Shown: piece by piece, positions 35,421 to 43,493 of the stretch
Position numbering within the stretch: position 1 is the first letter of the stretch
How the letters are laid out: each line of letters begins with the position of its first letter
Source: SFHK01 sp963618055
Lineage (GTDB): Bacteria > Bacillota > Clostridia > Christensenellales > Aristaeellaceae
Direction of reading: 5' to 3'
Assembly (NCBI GenBank): GCA_963618055.1
Contig: CAVERI010000001.1
Coordinates: 1-64,000, forward strand
Length of the DNA: 64,000 nt
The notes under the pieces: generated by a model
What the model saw: only the letters and a program-made list of their open reading frames with translations
The model's database searches: none
Told to the model about the DNA's origin: nothing
Translations under genes and position numbers: made by a program

Positions 35421-36161
35421 TTAGCCCTTGATGAACCGCGCCAGAAACTCGCGCGTTTCCGGCTTCTCCGGATGACCGAAAACCTGCTCCGGCGTTCCAT
35501 CCTCACAGATCACGCCCCGGTTCATGTAGACCACGCGGTTGCTCACGTCCCGCGCGAAGGCCATCTCATGCGTAACCACCAGCATCGTCATGCCGTCCCG
35601 CGCCAGCAGACGCATGGCGTTCAGCACCTCGCCCACCATTTCCGGGTCGAGCGCGCTGGTCGGCTCGTCAAACAGCAGAATTTCAGGCTGCATGGCCAGC
35701 GCCCGGGCAATCGCCACGCGCTGCTTCTGTCCGCCGGAAATCTGCTGCGGGCGGGCGTTTGCATACGGCGCCATGCCCACGCGATCCAGATACCGCATGG
35801 CCGTTTCCCGCGCCGCCTCCTTCTTTTTCTTCAGCACGCGAATCTGCCCCACCGTGCAATTTTCCAGCACGGTCATGTTGGCAAACAGGTTGAAGGACTG
35901 AAACACCATGCCTACCTTCGCGCGGTACGCGGCGACGTTTCCGCGGCCGGAGGTCATATCCTCGTTGTGATACAGGATGCGCCCGGACGTGGGCAGCTCC
36001 AACAGATTGATGCAGCGCAGAAGCGTGCTCTTTCCAGAGCCGGACGCGCCGATAATCGACGTCACGTCGCCCGGATGCACGGAAAAATCGATGTCGCGCA
36101 GAATCTCCCGCTTGCCGAAGGACTTGGACAGGTGCTCCACCCGCAAAATCGCCTCGCTCAT
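35421..36161 (-). CDS. amino-acid (probably lysine) ABC transporter ATP-binding protein
   Basis: 246 residues from the ATG at 36161 (GGAGGAGG site). GlnQ-type ATPase: Walker A GASGSGKST, signature ISGGQKQRVAIARAL, Walker B ILLFDEPTSALDP, H-loop VVTHEM. Last gene of a three-gene operon led by a lysine riboswitch, hence probable lysine import. It overlaps the permease gene by 4 bp. Confidence 0.94.
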   Translation of the reverse strand: MSEAILRVEHLSKSFGKREILRDIDFSVHPGDVTSIIGASGSGKSTLLRCINLLELPTSGRILYHNEDMTSGRGNVAAYRAKVGMVFQSFNLFANMTVLENCTVGQIRVLKKKKEAARETAMRYLDRVGMAPYANARPQQISGGQKQRVAIARALAMQPEILLFDEPTSALDPEMVGEVLNAMRLLARDGMTMLVVTHEMAFARDVSNRVVYMNRGVICEDGTPEQVFGHPEKPETREFLARFIKG

Positions 36162-37009
36162 CGTCTCTCCTCCTCCGCCTCGCACGCGCGCTCCCGGTTC
36201 TGCTCGTCATAGGGGCTGCCCTTGCCGGGATAGTTGTAGGTTCCGGCGGTTGAAATCAGCGGGTCGCCCTTCACAAGCTCGTAGCTGCCCTTGCCGTCCA
36301 TGCGCTTTTCCATTGCCCGAAGCAGAAGCGAGGCTGTCAGCGTCACCGTAAGGTAGCCCAGCATTTCAATCGCCGCCGACGGGAAATACTTGTACGTCGC
36401 GCCGGTAATGGCCTTGTGCACGGAGAAAAACTCCGTGAAGCCGATGATGAACATGACCGACGTATCCTTCACATTGATAATGAAGTTGTTGCCGATCTGC
36501 GGCATGATGTTGCGCAGCGCCTGCGGCAGAATGACGCTGGTCATCGTCTGAAAATGGTTCATGCCGATGGCCTTCGCGCCCTCCGCCTGCCCGCGGTCGA
36601 CGGAAAGAATGCCGCCGCGCACCGACTCCGCCATATACGCGCCCGTGTTGATCGAAACCACCAGAATCGAAACCGCCCACAGGTTGCGAAAGCGCATGGC
36701 GTTATTCGTAAAATACGGAAGGCCGAAGTAGATGAACACCGCCTGCAGCATCATGGGTGTTCCTCGGAACACCTCGATATACACGCGAATGACCGCCCGC
36801 AGGATTCCCAAGAGTCCCTTCTTGACCGCCCGGTCGTTCTTCGCGACGGGAATCGTCTGAAGAATGCCGCACACGAAGCCGATCACGCAGCCCAGAAGCG
36901 TGCCGATTACGGCCAGCAAAAGCGTGTTGCCCATGCCCGCGAAATACGTGGACGCGCTTTTGCTCCAGAGAGAGGCTATATCGCCAAAGAGCTGAGACAG
37001 TCTGTCCAT
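36158..37009 (-). CDS. amino-acid (probably lysine) ABC transporter permease
   Basis: 283 residues, PAAT-family permease of the HisM/GlnP type, with about five membrane helices. The EAA-like loop is EGAKAIGMNHFQTMTSVILPQ, and VYIEVFRGTPMMLQAVFIYF is a family signature. Single permease gene, so the channel is likely a homodimer. The C-terminal tail of ~25 charged residues is longer than usual. Regulation is through the upstream lysine riboswitch. Confidence 0.94.
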   Translation of the reverse strand: MDRLSQLFGDIASLWSKSASTYFAGMGNTLLLAVIGTLLGCVIGFVCGILQTIPVAKNDRAVKKGLLGILRAVIRVYIEVFRGTPMMLQAVFIYFGLPYFTNNAMRFRNLWAVSILVVSINTGAYMAESVRGGILSVDRGQAEGAKAIGMNHFQTMTSVILPQALRNIMPQIGNNFIINVKDTSVMFIIGFTEFFSVHKAITGATYKYFPSAAIEMLGYLTVTLTASLLLRAMEKRMDGKGSYELVKGDPLISTAGTYNYPGKGSPYDEQNRERACEAEEERR

Positions 37010-37042
37010 AGCGCACGTTTCCTTCCCTTTATCCGCCGCACG

Positions 37043-37879
37043 TTAGCCGTTGATTGGCTGAATGGCCGTCGCTTCCGCCATCATGGCGTTGAAGTCGTCC
37101 GCCGTCATCGTGGAAAGCACCGCGTCGAGCGCGTCCTTGAGCACGGTGTTGCCCTTCATCACGGAAATACCGATGTTGATCTCCTCCTCCGAAACCACGA
37201 AGTTGTCCTCGCTTTCGGAGAAGTCCAGCAGAACCATATCGGGATACACGGCCAGCGCGCCCTGCGCCGTGGGAATGTCGGTGCAAATGAAGTCCACCGC
37301 GCCGGTTTCAAGCGCCATCAGCATGGCGGGCGCGGACTCGGCGGCGGGCTGAATCTCCGCGTTCGGAATCTGCGGCAGGCACACGCTGTACCAGATCGTT
37401 CCCAGCTGAGAGGTGCAATAGCCGCTCAGCTCGGAAATGCCCTTTGCCTCCGCCTGCGGCGTGCCCTGCTTGGCAAGGCAAACGATGCTGGCATACAGAT
37501 ACGGGCCGGCGAAGTCCACCATCTCCGCGCGCGCCGCCGTCATGGACTGACCGGCGATCACCGCGTCCACCACGCCGGACATCACCGCCGGAACCAGCGA
37601 ATCCCAGTCCAGACGCACGATTTCCAGCTGCCAGCCATTGGCTTCGCACAGCTTCTTCGCCATCATCACGTCGTAGCCGTTGGCGTATTCATTGCTGCCG
37701 GAAATCGGCACCGCGCCGTTGGAATCGTCGCTCTGCGACCAGTTGTACGGCGCGTAGTTGCATTCCATCGCCACCGTAAGCACGCCGTCCTCCACGCCGG
37801 AGGGTACGCTCGCCTGCGCGCTGAAGAGCAGCGCGGTCACCATCAGGATTGCCAGTGCCATTGAAAGCCTTCTTCTCAT
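37043..37879 (-). CDS. amino-acid (probably lysine) ABC solute-binding protein
   Basis: 278 residues from the ATG at 37879. The signal peptide (MRRRLSMALAILMVTALLFS) has AxA cleavage near AQA and no lipobox. The mature SBP-3 domain begins DGVLTVAMECNYAPYNW and contains GYDVMMAKKLCEANGW and QSMTAARAEMVDFAGPY, all standard for polar amino-acid binding proteins. First gene after the riboswitch terminator. Lysine specificity is inferred from the riboswitch, not from binding residues. Confidence 0.93.
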   Translation of the reverse strand: MRRRLSMALAILMVTALLFSAQASVPSGVEDGVLTVAMECNYAPYNWSQSDDSNGAVPISGSNEYANGYDVMMAKKLCEANGWQLEIVRLDWDSLVPAVMSGVVDAVIAGQSMTAARAEMVDFAGPYLYASIVCLAKQGTPQAEAKGISELSGYCTSQLGTIWYSVCLPQIPNAEIQPAAESAPAMLMALETGAVDFICTDIPTAQGALAVYPDMVLLDFSESEDNFVVSEEEINIGISVMKGNTVLKDALDAVLSTMTADDFNAMMAEATAIQPING

Positions 37880-37927
37880 GTTCGTTTCCGCCTTTCCTTT
37901 GTTCGTCTTGCCGTTTCCGGCCGCGTT

Positions 37928-37959
37928 ACAAAAATGAACCGCTTTGTCAAGCGGTTCAT
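37928..37959 (-). terminator. riboswitch-controlled terminator
   Basis: Perfect 11-bp stem ATGAACCGCTT / AAGCGGTTCAT with a 4-nt loop followed by TTTTTG on the minus strand, 55-80 bp upstream of the binding-protein start and downstream of the lysine aptamer. It is the expected OFF-switch when lysine is bound. Confidence 0.85.
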
Positions 37960-38008
37960 GGAAAACGCGGAAACGTCTGCGAAGAGACTTCACAAACTCC
38001 GTATCAAC

Positions 38009-38175
38009 CCTTGATAGCGCTTCACAAAAACATGTGACAGTCCGCCGCGTATTTCACGGCGACCCAGCTATCCGGGCTTCAGGCCAAACCCGAACGCTTC
38101 GGCGATGCTTCCTTTCCCTCCGGCAAACGGCCTCGCGACCCGGAAGTACTCTTAAACCTCGCGCCTCTATCCAAG
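38009..38175 (-). promoter_or_regulatory. lysine riboswitch (L-box)
   Basis: Minus-strand leader with the aptamer signature: GATAGAGGCGCGAGG, AAGAGTACTTCCGG, GGAGGGAAAGGAAGC followed by ATCGCCGAAGC, CTGGGTCGCCGTGAAA and GGACTGTCAC. The P1 helix pairs 38067-38175 side sequence CTTGGATAG (38167-38175) with CTATCAAGG (38009-38017). A transcription terminator follows at 37928-37959. In this class lysine binding promotes termination, so the downstream transporter should be induced when lysine is scarce. Confidence 0.93.
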
Positions 38176-38192
38176 CGATTCAATTTTGCGTT

Positions 38193-38221
38193 ATAATACC
38201 ATCCCATTCCGGGAATGTCAA
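38193..38221 (-). promoter_or_regulatory. promoter of the lysine riboswitch transcript
   Basis: Consensus TTGACA (38216-38221), 17-bp spacer, TATTAT (38193-38198) on the minus strand. The start site would fall just before the aptamer P1 helix. Confidence 0.85.
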
Positions 38222-38287
38222 GCGGTTTTTCCGCTTTCCAACGTTAAATCCGTTCGCATTTCCCGCGTTTCGCGGAAAATATGGGAT

Positions 38288-38971
38288 TCATTCCCTTGCG
38301 TTTTCGCCGTGCGGCGGCTGGGGCACGGCGTCGAGCTCCGCAAACGCGGCCTCCTGCGGATGCCGCTCCACCGCGTCCAGCGTAAACGCCGACACCTCGA
38401 AGGCGTTGCGCACGATGTATTCGCCGTTGTCCAGCAGCTTCTGATACTCGCGCGACTGCAAGCGCCCGCCGATTCGCAAATGGTCGCCCACGCGGAAGCG
38501 CGAGGCGTATTGCGCGTTTCTTCCCCACGCGATGCAGGGAATGTAGTCCGACTTGCCGAACGCGCGGTTAACCGCCAGCATCATGTCGCAGATTTCGCGG
38601 CCAAACGGCGTAGATCGATAAACCGGCGGCTTGCACAGCGCGCCGCAAAGCTCCACGCGGTTGAGCGTTTCATTGTCGTTGGTCGGCGTGACGCTCTGCG
38701 CAAACAGCGTAATCATCAGCCGCCCCGCGCCCTCGATCACCTTGTTGTAGGAGCGCACCTGCCCCGTCATCAGCAAAAGCGAATCCAGCGGCAGGCCGGT
38801 TTCGGCGATCAGCTTGCCCGGAAGCGTGACCGGCAGGCGATCCACCGCGCCGGACAGCCGCTTCACCAGCAGCGTTCCCGTGTAAAACGGTTCGTTCATC
38901 ACTTCATGAGACAGCTCCGGCGCGCGCTCCAATCGCCCGCACGCCGTCATACGGTTGTTGGGATTTTCCAT
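38288..38971 (-). CDS. single-stranded DNA-binding protein with two OB-like domains
   Basis: 227 residues from the ATG at 38971 (GAGGTGAT site). The C-terminal half (about 118-205) is a clear SSB domain: LNRVELCGALCKPPVYRSTP, MLAVNRAFGKSDYIPCIAWG, GDHLRIGGRLQSREYQ. The N-terminal half has a weaker OB-like pattern (NNRMTACGRLERAPEL, GQVRSYNKV). The usual acidic SSB tip is missing; the protein ends PQPPHGENARE. It is probably an accessory SSB or primosome-type protein rather than the replicative SSB. Confidence 0.82.
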   Translation of the reverse strand: MENPNNRMTACGRLERAPELSHEVMNEPFYTGTLLVKRLSGAVDRLPVTLPGKLIAETGLPLDSLLLMTGQVRSYNKVIEGAGRLMITLFAQSVTPTNDNETLNRVELCGALCKPPVYRSTPFGREICDMMLAVNRAFGKSDYIPCIAWGRNAQYASRFRVGDHLRIGGRLQSREYQKLLDNGEYIVRNAFEVSAFTLDAVERHPQEAAFAELDAVPQPPHGENARE

Positions 38972-39114
38972 CGTATCACCTCGTATCCTGATGTTTCCCG
39001 TGCTCCGGTACATCATATGACGGTGTCGTCCGCTTTATACTCTCATGCGTCGTAGCGAATCAATTTTTTTCGGCTGGGATGCTCTCGTGTACGCCTTGGT
39101 TTTTGTCGATATGC

Positions 39115-39142
39115 AAAAAGCTCCCTCCGAGGAAGGAGCTTT
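39115..39142 (-). terminator. terminator after the zinc-ribbon gene
   Basis: Stem AAAGCTCC / GGAGCTTT with a short internal loop region, followed by TTTTTGC on the minus strand, 19 bp after the zinc-ribbon stop. Confidence 0.75.
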
Positions 39143-39160
39143 CGGGATCTATCCTTATGA

Positions 39161-39442
39161 TTACTGACGCTTGGCTGCGTAGCACTCGCTGCAATAGATC
39201 GGACGGTCGGACTTCGGGATGAACGGCACGCGGGTGGGCTTGCCGCACTCAGCGCAGACGGTCTCATACATTTCGCGCTCGCCAGAGCCATTGTTGCGGC
39301 TCGCCTTGCGGGCATCACGGCAGGCCTTGCAGCGAGTGGGCTCGTTCTGGAAGCCCTTCTCAGCGTAGAAAGCCTGTTCGCCGGCACTGAAAATGAATTC
39401 CTTGCCGCAGTCCTTGCATACCAGCGTCTTGTCCTCGTACAT
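39161..39442 (-). CDS. double zinc-ribbon protein
   Basis: 93 residues with two treble-clef/zinc-ribbon modules. The first has CKDCGKEFIFSAGEQAFYAE then CKAC (a zinc-ribbon family common in Clostridia). The second has CAECGKPTRVPFIPKSDRPI then CSEC, the CxxdC_CxxC pattern. No other domain. Such proteins may bind RNA or DNA, or ribosomes, but none has a firm function. The gene begins 27 nt after the end of a large structured RNA with which it is probably cotranscribed, and it ends at its own terminator. Confidence 0.88.
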   Translation of the reverse strand: MYEDKTLVCKDCGKEFIFSAGEQAFYAEKGFQNEPTRCKACRDARKASRNNGSGEREMYETVCAECGKPTRVPFIPKSDRPIYCSECYAAKRQ

Positions 39443-39468
39443 GGAAAATTACCCCCACATTCGTAATC

Positions 39469-39692
39469 GGTCGTACAAAGTCCGGCTGACCTGGTCTTTG
39501 CCCCCACACTCGCCGGCCGGAGTTTTCGCTCATACGCCTTCGCGCCCCACTACTGACCCTCTCAGCATCGTTGTGCTGGCCGGACTTACCTCTAAGCCGC
39601 ACCATGCTCGCCGGGACTTTGCCCGGTTTACGTGGATCGTTTTGCCTGCGACTGGCCTCGACTTTCAACCACAGACCCGTCTTCGTACAACC
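39469..39692 (-). ncRNA. large structured RNA, probably raiA-type
   Basis: 224-nt segment whose first 12 nt GGTTGTACGAAG (39681-39692) pair completely, counting G-U, with its last 12 nt CTTTGTACGACC (39469-39480). Inside are further helices, for example ACCGGGCAAAGTCCCGG and blocks GGCGAGTGTGGGGGCAAAGACC. The predicted transcription start coincides with the 5' end of the closing helix. No sensible ORF crosses it. Position immediately downstream of comFC, size and sequence style match the raiA RNA motif of Bacillota. Naming it raiA is recall-based inference; the helix and promoter are seen directly. Confidence 0.7.
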
Positions 39693-39698
39693 ATGGTT

Positions 39699-39750
39699 AT
39701 TATACATGATGTGCTTCCATTTTGCAAGCGTTTTTTTACTTTTTTTTTAC
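39699..39750 (-). promoter_or_regulatory. strong promoter with A-tract UP-like element for the structured RNA
   Basis: TTGCAA (39722-39727), 17-bp spacer, TATAAT (39699-39704) on the minus strand. Directly upstream of the -35 are runs of seven and nine A. This UP-element-like arrangement suggests high expression, as expected for an abundant noncoding RNA. Confidence 0.85.
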
Positions 39751-39818
39751 TGTACAGCCAGAATAATTTGTTTCTGTTGAAGGCTGTCAGCCTTTTGCCG
39801 AGAAATTCTGTCAAGCTG

Positions 39819-40577
39819 TCAACGAGGGCTTGACCGCGCGCCCTGCCCGCTTCTCTCCCCGCGTTCGGTGCGCGCCAGCGTCAGCACGTACACGCGCCCC
39901 GCTCCCGCCTCCACAAGCGCCCTTCGGCACTGAGATACCGTCGTGCCGGTCGTGCGCACGTCGTCGATAAGCAAAACAGTTTCCCCGCGCAGGCTCTCCC
40001 TCGCGCGGATCGCGTCGGCCAATGCCTGTCTTCGCGCCGCTCCGCTCTGCCTCGCCTGCTGCCGCGTAAGCCTTGCGCGCCGCAGGACATTCCGATACGG
40101 CATTTCCGCGCGCTCGGCAAACGCCCTCGCGAGCCGCGCCGCGTGGTCGATGCCGCGCGCGTTCCGGCGAATCCAGTGCATGGGAACGGGCTGGACGAAA
40201 TCGCAGCGCGGAAAGCCCGCCGCCCTGTAGGCCTGAAGCATCTCGCCCGCCATCCAATCCTCCATGCGGTATACGCCGTGAAATTTGAACCGACGAATCA
40301 GCTGGTTGACCGGCGGCTCATAGGCATAGGCCGCCGCGGCGGAAAACGGCGAAGACCCTCTCGCGCCGCAGACCTCGCAGCGCCCCATGCCGCGAATCAC
40401 GCCGCCGCAGGTCTCGCACAGCTCCTCCCGCACCAGCGCCGTCAGATACAGCGGCTTGAGCTTCGCGTAGCATTCGGCGCACAGCCAGCCCTTGTCGCTG
40501 CCGAGCTCGCTTCCGCAGCCCTGACAGTTCGCCCTCGGCGCGAAAAGAAAATCCAGCGCCGCGCGCAAAAGCCTCAC
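39819..40577 (-). CDS. comFC: ComFC-family phosphoribosyltransferase-like protein
   Basis: 252 residues. The N-terminal zinc finger has Cys pairs CQGCGSEL, CAEC, CETCGG and CEVCG. The C-terminal phosphoribosyltransferase domain has the PRPP loop VLLIDDVRTTGTTV. ComFC takes part in uptake and handling of transforming DNA in competent Bacillota. The start overlaps the recD2 stop by 4 bp. ComFA is not adjacent. The C-terminus is Arg/Gly-rich. Confidence 0.93.
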   Translation of the reverse strand: MRLLRAALDFLFAPRANCQGCGSELGSDKGWLCAECYAKLKPLYLTALVREELCETCGGVIRGMGRCEVCGARGSSPFSAAAAYAYEPPVNQLIRRFKFHGVYRMEDWMAGEMLQAYRAAGFPRCDFVQPVPMHWIRRNARGIDHAARLARAFAERAEMPYRNVLRRARLTRQQARQSGAARRQALADAIRARESLRGETVLLIDDVRTTGTTVSQCRRALVEAGAGRVYVLTLARTERGERSGQGARSSPR

Positions 40578-42766
40578 AGCGCACCTCCCATGGCTCTGAG
40601 CCGTTCGGCCAGCGCGCTGTAGCGCCGCGCGATATGGTTGTTGTTCACCATGGCGCGCACGCAGTCCTCGCGTCCCGTGATGACCACCAGCTTTTTCGCG
40701 CGCGTAACCGCGGTGTAGAGCAGGTTGCGCGTCATCAGCATCGGCGGGCCGCTGACCAGCGGCAGCACGACCGCGTCGAACTCGCTGCCCTGACTCTTAT
40801 GTACCGACATGCAATAGGCCAGCTCTAATTCCTCCAGCACGTCCTCGAAATACTCCGCGCTGCGGCCGTCGTCAAAGCGCACGGTGAGCGTTTTGTCCTC
40901 TCGGTTCACGTCGGTAATGAAGCCAATGTCCCCGTTGAACACGCCCTTGCCTTCCTCGTCGCCGCGCAGCCAGCCGAGCTCGTAGTCGTTTTTCACCTGC
41001 ATCACCTTGTCGCCAAGGCGGAAAATCGTCTCTCCGCGCGTGAGCTGCGGCTGCCCCTCGAAGGGATTCAGCGCCTCCTGCAGCCGGCGGTTCATCTCAT
41101 ACACGCCCGCCGCGCCCTTTTTCATCGGCGTCATCACCTGTATGCCGTGCAGCATGTCCAGCCCGAAGTAGCCGGGCAGGCGCGTTTTCACAAGGTTCAG
41201 CGTGCTCTGCGCGGCCTGCTCCGCCGTCTGCATGCGCTCAAGGAAGAAGTCCGTGCCCCTGCGATTGACGATGGGCATTTCGCCATGATTGATTCGGTGC
41301 GCGTTTACGACAATCGCGCTGGCTTCCGCCTGCCGGAATACCTCCGTCAGCCGCACCACGGGCAAAACGCCGCTGTCGATTAAATCGCCCAGCACGTTGC
41401 CCGCGCCCACCGACGGCAGCTGATCCTTGTCGCCCACAAGCACCAATCTCGTTCCGGCGCGGACGGCGCGCAGAAGCGCGCGCATCAGAAAGATGTCCAC
41501 CATGGACATTTCGTCGACGATGATCGTCTTCGCGTCCAGCGGATCGTCCTCGCATTTTTTGAATTTTTCCTCATCGCCGCTGTATTCAAGCAGACGATGA
41601 ATGGTAAGCGCCTCCGCGCCAGTCGTCTCCGACATGCGCTTGGCGGCGCGGCCGGTGGGTGCGCACAGCTCGATTTTGCCCTTCGGCGCGGCCAGATGCA
41701 GAAGACAGTTGATCAGCGTCGTTTTGCCCGTGCCCGGGCCGCCGGTAATCACCGTCACACGGCGCGACGCGGCAATGCGGATGGCGTCCTTCTGCCGGTC
41801 GCTCAGCCGCATGCCCTTCTCGCGCTCAAAGCCGGCAATCGCGCCGTCCGAAATTTCCTCGTCCGCGTCGTCTCCGCTTCCCTGCAGCCGAAGAAGGCGC
41901 GCGGCGACGTCCGACTCCGCCTCGTACAGCGCGCGAAGGTATACCGCGTCGGTACCGCCCGCTTCCTCGCAGATCACGTCGCCCTTCAGCGTCTGAATCG
42001 CCAGCGCGCGCTCAATCAGCGCCGATTCCACGTTCAGAAGCCGCCCCGCGTCGCGAAGCAGCACGTCCCGGGGCAGATACGTGTTCCCGCCGCCGTTCAC
42101 CGCCTCGTTCAGTACGTATTTCAGGCCGCATTGCAGCCGCTGATCGTCGTTCAGGCGCACGCCCATCGACAGCGCGATTCTGTCCACCGTCTGAAAGCCT
42201 ACGCCGCTGATTTCGTCGGCGAGCCGATAGGGATTAGCTCGCACGATCTCGGCAGTGTTCGCGCCGTAGCGCTTGAACACGCGCATGGCAATCGCGGGCG
42301 CGAAGCCCAGCCCGGTCAGGAACACCATCGCCTTGCGGCTTGAGCGCTGCTCGGCAAACGATTCCGAAATCTGCTGCGCGCGCTTTTCGCCGATACCCTC
42401 AATCTCCATCAGCCGCCACGGCTCGTTCTCCATCACGTCCAGCGTGCGCACGCCGAATTCCTTCACCAGCCGCTTTGCCGTGGACGGGCCCACGCCCTTC
42501 ACCGCGCCGGAGGCCAGATAGCGCTCCACCGCGCTCTTCGTGGCCGGGTCGATGCACTCATAGCCGCTGCACTTGAGCTGCTTCCCGTAGTCGCGGTGCT
42601 CCGTCCATTCGCCCTCAAAGCGCGCGCTTTCGCCCGCCTCTAAAAAGGGCAGAACGCCCACCACCGTGAACGCCTTCCCCTTCTCCGGCTTGACGTTCAG
42701 AACCGTCCAGCCGTTTTCCTCATTGCGGAACACGACCTCGTCGACCAGCCCGTCAAGTATCGGCAT
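40574..42766 (-). CDS. recD2: RecD2 helicase (RecD-like, SF1B)
   Basis: 730 residues, the RecD2/YrrC length. The N-terminal OB-like start (VDEVVFRNEENGWTVLNVKP) is followed by helix-hairpin-helix repeats (VKGVGPSTAKRLVKEFG, IEGIGEKRAQQISESF) and the helicase core: Walker A GGPGTGKTTLI, Walker B IIVDEMSMVD, GDKDQLPSVGAGN, and C-terminal motif VHKSQGSEF. A 5'-3' DNA helicase that works without RecBC in repair. It overlaps the upstream sigma-like gene by 14 bp and comFC downstream by 4 bp. Confidence 0.96.
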   Translation of the reverse strand: MPILDGLVDEVVFRNEENGWTVLNVKPEKGKAFTVVGVLPFLEAGESARFEGEWTEHRDYGKQLKCSGYECIDPATKSAVERYLASGAVKGVGPSTAKRLVKEFGVRTLDVMENEPWRLMEIEGIGEKRAQQISESFAEQRSSRKAMVFLTGLGFAPAIAMRVFKRYGANTAEIVRANPYRLADEISGVGFQTVDRIALSMGVRLNDDQRLQCGLKYVLNEAVNGGGNTYLPRDVLLRDAGRLLNVESALIERALAIQTLKGDVICEEAGGTDAVYLRALYEAESDVAARLLRLQGSGDDADEEISDGAIAGFEREKGMRLSDRQKDAIRIAASRRVTVITGGPGTGKTTLINCLLHLAAPKGKIELCAPTGRAAKRMSETTGAEALTIHRLLEYSGDEEKFKKCEDDPLDAKTIIVDEMSMVDIFLMRALLRAVRAGTRLVLVGDKDQLPSVGAGNVLGDLIDSGVLPVVRLTEVFRQAEASAIVVNAHRINHGEMPIVNRRGTDFFLERMQTAEQAAQSTLNLVKTRLPGYFGLDMLHGIQVMTPMKKGAAGVYEMNRRLQEALNPFEGQPQLTRGETIFRLGDKVMQVKNDYELGWLRGDEEGKGVFNGDIGFITDVNREDKTLTVRFDDGRSAEYFEDVLEELELAYCMSVHKSQGSEFDAVVLPLVSGPPMLMTRNLLYTAVTRAKKLVVITGREDCVRAMVNNNHIARRYSALAERLRAMGGAL

Positions 42767-43493
42767 TGTATCCCTCCGTCATCGGTTCCGCCGTTTGGGT
42801 CGTTTCTGCCTTCTGCTCCTGCTGATAGGTCTGCCGGTAGTAGTCCAGCAGGATCGTGCTTGCCCAGATCATCGTGCCAAGCACCAGAAGCAGCGCCAGC
42901 GCCACCAGATAGCTGACCGCGCCGCGTACCCTGTGCCGCGCGGGCAGGGCATGCCCGTCGGTCTTTAAGCGGTTTTCCACCGCGCGCAGAACGGTTCCAT
43001 AGTCCGGCGCAATCGGCGAGGACGCGATTTCCCGGCGGCAGATGGCCGCGATTCGCCCCTCGGCCTCGCTGCCCGCCCGGCGCAGAGCGGTTTTGCGCGC
43101 GGCCTCCAGCGTGCGGCGCACATACGCCGCGCTTTTGTCCATCACCAGCGCGATTTCCCGGCCGTTCATGCCCAGACCATAGCGAAGCATCACCGCGCGG
43201 CGCGTATCGTCGGCCTGCAGCACCAGCCAGTCGTACAGCTCGTCCGTCTCGTCGATTTCGCCGGACAGGCAGGAGAAAAACGACTCGCCGCGCCCTTCCT
43301 CCAGCTCTGCCAGCGCGTGGCGCTTGACTCGCTCCAGATCGTCTCCGCGTCCGTCGAGCATTGCGCTCACAAGCGCCCGCTCGGCTGTCCGCTCGCTGCC
43401 CGTGATCGCGCACGCCGCGTAATACATGCCTCGATAGGAGTCGCGGTATCGCTGCGCAATCTCCTTCATGGAAATTGCTTGCTTCGCGCTCAT
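42753..43493 (-). CDS. sigma-factor-like protein with C-terminal membrane anchor
   Basis: 246 residues from the ATG at 43493. Residues ~1-60 look like a sigma region-2-type helical segment (AQRYRDSYRGMYYAACAITG). Residues ~90-145 match sigma region 4 (DDTRRAVMLRYGLGMNGREI, then DKSAAYVRRTLEAARKTALR with helix-turn-helix). A single transmembrane helix (SYLVALALLLVLGTMIWAST, about 200-220) and a short outer tail follow. A sigma-like DNA-binding domain tethered to the membrane is unusual. The start is the least certain part because the upstream site is weak. It is coupled to both neighbours. Confidence 0.65.
   Translation of the reverse strand: MSAKQAISMKEIAQRYRDSYRGMYYAACAITGSERTAERALVSAMLDGRGDDLERVKRHALAELEEGRGESFFSCLSGEIDETDELYDWLVLQADDTRRAVMLRYGLGMNGREIALVMDKSAAYVRRTLEAARKTALRRAGSEAEGRIAAICRREIASSPIAPDYGTVLRAVENRLKTDGHALPARHRVRGAVSYLVALALLLVLGTMIWASTILLDYYRQTYQQEQKAETTQTAEPMTEGYNADT

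Noticed and set aside
38009..38175. Intergenic repeat or mobile-element remnant upstream of the amino-acid SBP
   Set aside because: The minus strand shows the conserved lysine riboswitch elements in the right order, with promoter and terminator.
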